This document shows positions 60,703-64,000 of a stretch of DNA of 64,000 nucleotides, piece by piece. Where the stretch lies: the NCBI GenBank assembly GCA_033032175.1, contig CM065309.1:12400001-12464000 (forward strand). The letters are read 5' to 3'. The position numbers were made by a program, and so were the translations under genes. The notes below the pieces were generated by a model. It was not told the DNA's origin, did no database searches, and saw nothing but the letters and a program-made list of their open reading frames with translations. The stretch comes from Saturnia japonica. Lineage: Eukaryota; Arthropoda; Insecta; Lepidoptera; Saturniidae. The first letter of the stretch is position 1, and each line of letters opens with the position of its first letter.

Positions 60703-62469
60703 CATTGAAGTAACAGAATACCAAATCTCGACTCAATTAGACGTATGGAAGATGCTCACATCTATTTATCAAGTATAAAAAAGCTGATAATTTTCAAACG
60801 GCTGAACAGATTTTCTTGAATCATAGCTAAGAACACTTGCGATCAAATCACCTTTCAAAAAAAAAACTAGATCACCGTTTGTGAGCCACGATGCCACAGA
60901 CAGATACACAGATAAACAGCATACACGTTACACAGTATACACGTTAAAGTTATAACAAAAAGAGGGTTTTTTATATCGGGGGTTAATAACGAATTACTGT
61001 TTAGTTATTTTGTCAATCCAGAATAAGAATAAAATAGTTATGATATTATCTTTCATTATTTAAAGAACATTCATTGTCCATTATTAAAGAGATAGATAGA
61101 TTCTACGTAGTTTTACTTTTTTTTTACAATTTTAGAAACAATCCATATGTATTTTTATAAATATATAAAATTACTCTTTATGTTATCAATTAATAAAATA
61201 ATATTACTTAGTAATATTATTACGTAAATAATAATACGTAATGTTTAACTAATAGCAGAGTGTAGAAGTTAATTTCATACAAAAAAATAAACTTCAAAGA
61301 ACGACTTCAATCAAGCTTTGAAGCTTTTTAAGTAAATACTTCAATCAGAACTAAGATAATTTTTGGATTTTCTGTTCTTGATATCTTTAATAGTAGTATG
61401 GAAAGGCACACGTCTTTGGAATGAAATGTTATTCAATAAAATACGTGATCCGCATTTTACCAAGACCGTATTCGGGCAGGGTCATAATGTATCAAGAAAA
61501 ACTGTGTAAACGTTTTGAATTCGACAATGATTAACGGTATGGGCAATCTGTCTATTTACCCTAGTGAATATGACTTCATAAAAATGTCAAGTTAATTGTT
61601 TTGCGCAAAAGTATTAATACGTTCAAAAAAATTTCAAATCTCAATCGAATATAGTTCATTCGATCCAGTTCATTTGAATGTTAGTAATAAAATGACTTAA
61701 AGTCCACTTAAACAAAACACTCTTTTTAAATTTAGGAACGATTTAAAAATAAATTAAATTAACTTTTTTGTTTCATGAAATTAACCATTTCTGAGTATTT
61801 GGAAGATATAATAATGAATAAGTAATTAATTTTTTGGTGTTCATAAATTCATGACATATTCTTATCAATTGCAAATATGGCAAATTGTAAACTATTAAAA
61901 ACTAAACCATTTCCATTTCTTTATTTTCTCGATGACAGCTCCTGTGAAAACTTGAACGAGCGTCTTTTTTACATTATGTATGCATTATTTTATAACTATA
62001 TGACGTTTACACACGTACAAGGTTATACCAGAGTCGGAGAAACTGATAGGGATGGAGCTATATCGATAAACGTAACACGATAACAGACCCGATATATTTT
62101 TACAAAATGTAAGAAACTAAAATACTGCCGGATACTTTTGTACAAATTTATTAACTAATATTATATTTCATCACAAGATGTTACACGTATTAAATTCTTG
62201 ATTGATAATGCCAACTTCTTCAAAATTTTCGAAGCTGTTGTAAAATAAGTAGGTATAGGTAGGTACTCGACAATGAAACGAAATAATTATAAGGACAGGT
62301 AATCTTTATTTATTTATTTTAAGCAAAATCTGATGAATCGTCACTGTCACTGGATATAATAAATATACGCGATCGATGTCATTACTTATTTGGTCACAAC
62401 ACTACAACTATCAAATTAGAACTGTCATCGAGAAAATAAAGAAATGGAAATAGTATAATTATATATTTT
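60703..62469. other. Intronic AT-rich DNA right of the BEL/Pao element
   Basis: No exon recognised. A 68-codon plus frame at 61877-62083 has no family I know. Confidence 0.45.
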
Positions 62470-63420
62470 ACACTTTGTCAATCTGTGTTCATTTATTGCG
62501 TAACTACTTGGGGAGGAGCAACAAAATCTAAATTGATTATACTTGAGAGAGCCCAAAGATCTGTATTAAAAGTAATGTTCTTCCTACCATATCAATTTCT
62601 AACTTCCCGTTATATAAAATTGCAGAAGTTTTATAGGTTCGTCAATTATTTATATTGCAACTAACAATAAAGAGACACTCTACATTGATATACGATCCCA
62701 GCATAAACTCAACTCAACGGCGTGCGGCGCGGCGTAAGGACATAGTGTGTAGAAATAGGTTATTTTATAAAGAATTTTCGCATAGATTTTTCTGTTTCCT
62801 TGGGGATCACGTATATAATAAAATAAATCGGGAAATCTCTATCTATGAAAAGACAAACCACCAATCTAAAAAAGTAATAACAAGCTGGTTAATAAATAAA
62901 TCCTATGATGAAACGGTCGATCTCAAAATTTTGGAATGAAACTTAAAAAACATAAATGCAAAATAAAAATACTCTTTCATAACCTTGCAACAAAGATACA
63001 GTCACAATACACACCCTCAAAATCACACACACACACACACACAAATATTACACCACTATTTACCATAGGACACCATCAATTACATAAATTAAATAATTAT
63101 AAATATGTGTTTATATTTTTTTTTTTAGTATCTAAAGTTAGTAGTAGTATTGGTAGCATTATTATTATTGTTATTATTATAAATTTTTTTATTTTGTTTT
63201 ATTTTTTTTATTTGTGTCTCTCTCTCTTTTATTATATTAACACGTTAGTAATGGGAACGACAAGCGAATATTTCTATTTTGGAGGTAAGCCGACTCCCAA
63301 GATACACGGGCTAGATTGGCAGCCAGGAGCTCACAAAAGTGTTATTTTATGTTATTTTTGATTTGTGTTTCTAGGTGTAAATCAATTGTACTTTTTGCAT
63401 AAATAAAATTATTACTAGTA
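62470..63420 (+). mobile_element. Non-LTR retrotransposon 3' fragment
   Basis: From about 62475 the plus strand reads VTTWGGATKSKLIILERAQR, the usual segment after the RT domain. A frame break near 62590-62655 follows, then HSTLIYDPSINSTQRRAARR and further to TAATGA-like stops at 62937. The rest holds an AC microsatellite (63027-63044), T-rich DNA and a final AATAAA near 63400. It is 5' truncated, with no RT active site. Confidence 0.66.
63027..63044. repeat. AC microsatellite
   Basis: An uninterrupted run of CA units inside the 3' part of the LINE fragment at 62470-63420. Confidence 0.9.
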
Positions 63421-64000
63421 TTATTAATACTCAAAAAAATATCTCTATTCATTTTAAATCTAATTAGGATAATAAAAACCTGTAAGATACTTATCATCTA
63501 TATCTTTGTATTGTTTTTCGAAGAACATAGAGTATTTGGCTAAGATAATGATTATAGTAGATATATTTTCGTGTTACTAAATATTGTTTGCCTAATATAA
63601 GAATGAATACGAACTAAAATTGCTTTGTTAAAGTGGTTTCATTCTTGAATTTTTAAAAGTTTTCAAAGACAAAACTGAAACCACTTAGTAAAATTAAATT
63701 TCTTATTTTTCGAAACGCAGCTTTCTCATGACACTGTGCTAATAGAAATATCTTTTCATTTTGAAATAGTGCTTGTTATGAATATTTAAACAGTTACTGT
63801 AACTTCTATCATGATATAATATACTCTCAATCCAGTATCTGTTTATATTACATAACGCATAGATAAAAATAATTTTGTTCTGAAACTCCAATTGACTTTT
63901 ATAACATTTATGCTATATTTATATGTATAATTTATTAATATAAATATTAACAATATATAAATCAATATATGATACTGGTTTGAACAGACTTGACGTTGGA
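63421..64000. other. Right edge, AT-rich
   Basis: No gene, exon or repeat recognised. Nmdar2 presumably continues beyond this edge. Confidence 0.45.

Noticed and set aside
61877..62083. 68-codon plus frame with a Cys/Asn-rich start
   Set aside because: No known domain; I tested it as a further Nmdar2 exon but saw neither suitable splice sites nor receptor motifs.
62936..63361. 141-codon plus frame
   Set aside because: It runs through the AC microsatellite and poly-T of a LINE 3' region; Ile/Phe-rich by composition only.
1..64000. CRISPR arrays, bacterial operons, rRNA genes
   Set aside because: No regularly spaced direct repeats, no Shine-Dalgarno-led gene clusters and no rRNA signature; the sequence is eukaryotic.

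Overview
The window is insect nuclear DNA and almost certainly lepidopteran. It is AT-rich, has GT-AG introns, and is crowded with repeats typical of moths and butterflies: Helitrons ending in CTAG, tRNA-derived SINEs, 3' pieces of non-LTR retrotransposons, BEL/Pao and mariner elements. I see no prokaryotic operons, CRISPR arrays or rRNA genes, and no convincing tRNA gene.

Two cellular genes can be supported. On the + strand, six exons (23497-23780, 41700-41880, 45901-45962, 46043-46210, 46307-47248, 47326-47494) encode a signal peptide and the amino-terminal domain of an ionotropic glutamate receptor, best matching NMDA receptor subunit 2 (Nmdar2). The gene continues past the right edge; no ligand-binding or channel exon was found in the window. 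Exon 5 carries a long Asn/Lys/Ser/Asp-rich insert and a one-base frame change beside a TAA. On the - strand, wholly inside the 17.9-kb intron 1 of that receptor, lies a complete four-exon gene for a GNAT/arylalkylamine N-acetyltransferase-like protein of 254 residues (35873 down to 29340).

Mobile DNA makes up much of the rest. An essentially full-length BEL/Pao retrotransposon (52729-60697) has two LTRs of about 1.17 kb and an AATAT target duplication. It sits in sense orientation in the last visible receptor intron. Its gag and front pol are broken by several frame changes, while RNase H-integrase is open for about 2.4 kb. A decayed mariner (30109-31382) lies in intron 3 of the acetyltransferase, and a GGGG-ended inverted-repeat element (33112-34409) lies in its intron 2. 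On the left, a foldback element (9159-12622) is interrupted by a minus-strand Helitron (10657-12602) that still holds pieces of Rep/helicase. A TA-flanked inverted-repeat MITE (51806-52204), four non-LTR fragments, SINE pieces and several short repeat families complete the picture.

Layout: 1-23400 is upstream, gene-free and repeat-rich; 23497-47494 is the receptor 5' half with the nested acetyltransferase; 47495-64000 is the next receptor intron, dominated by retroelements. All exon boundaries were set by reading splice sites and frame by eye, without transcript data.
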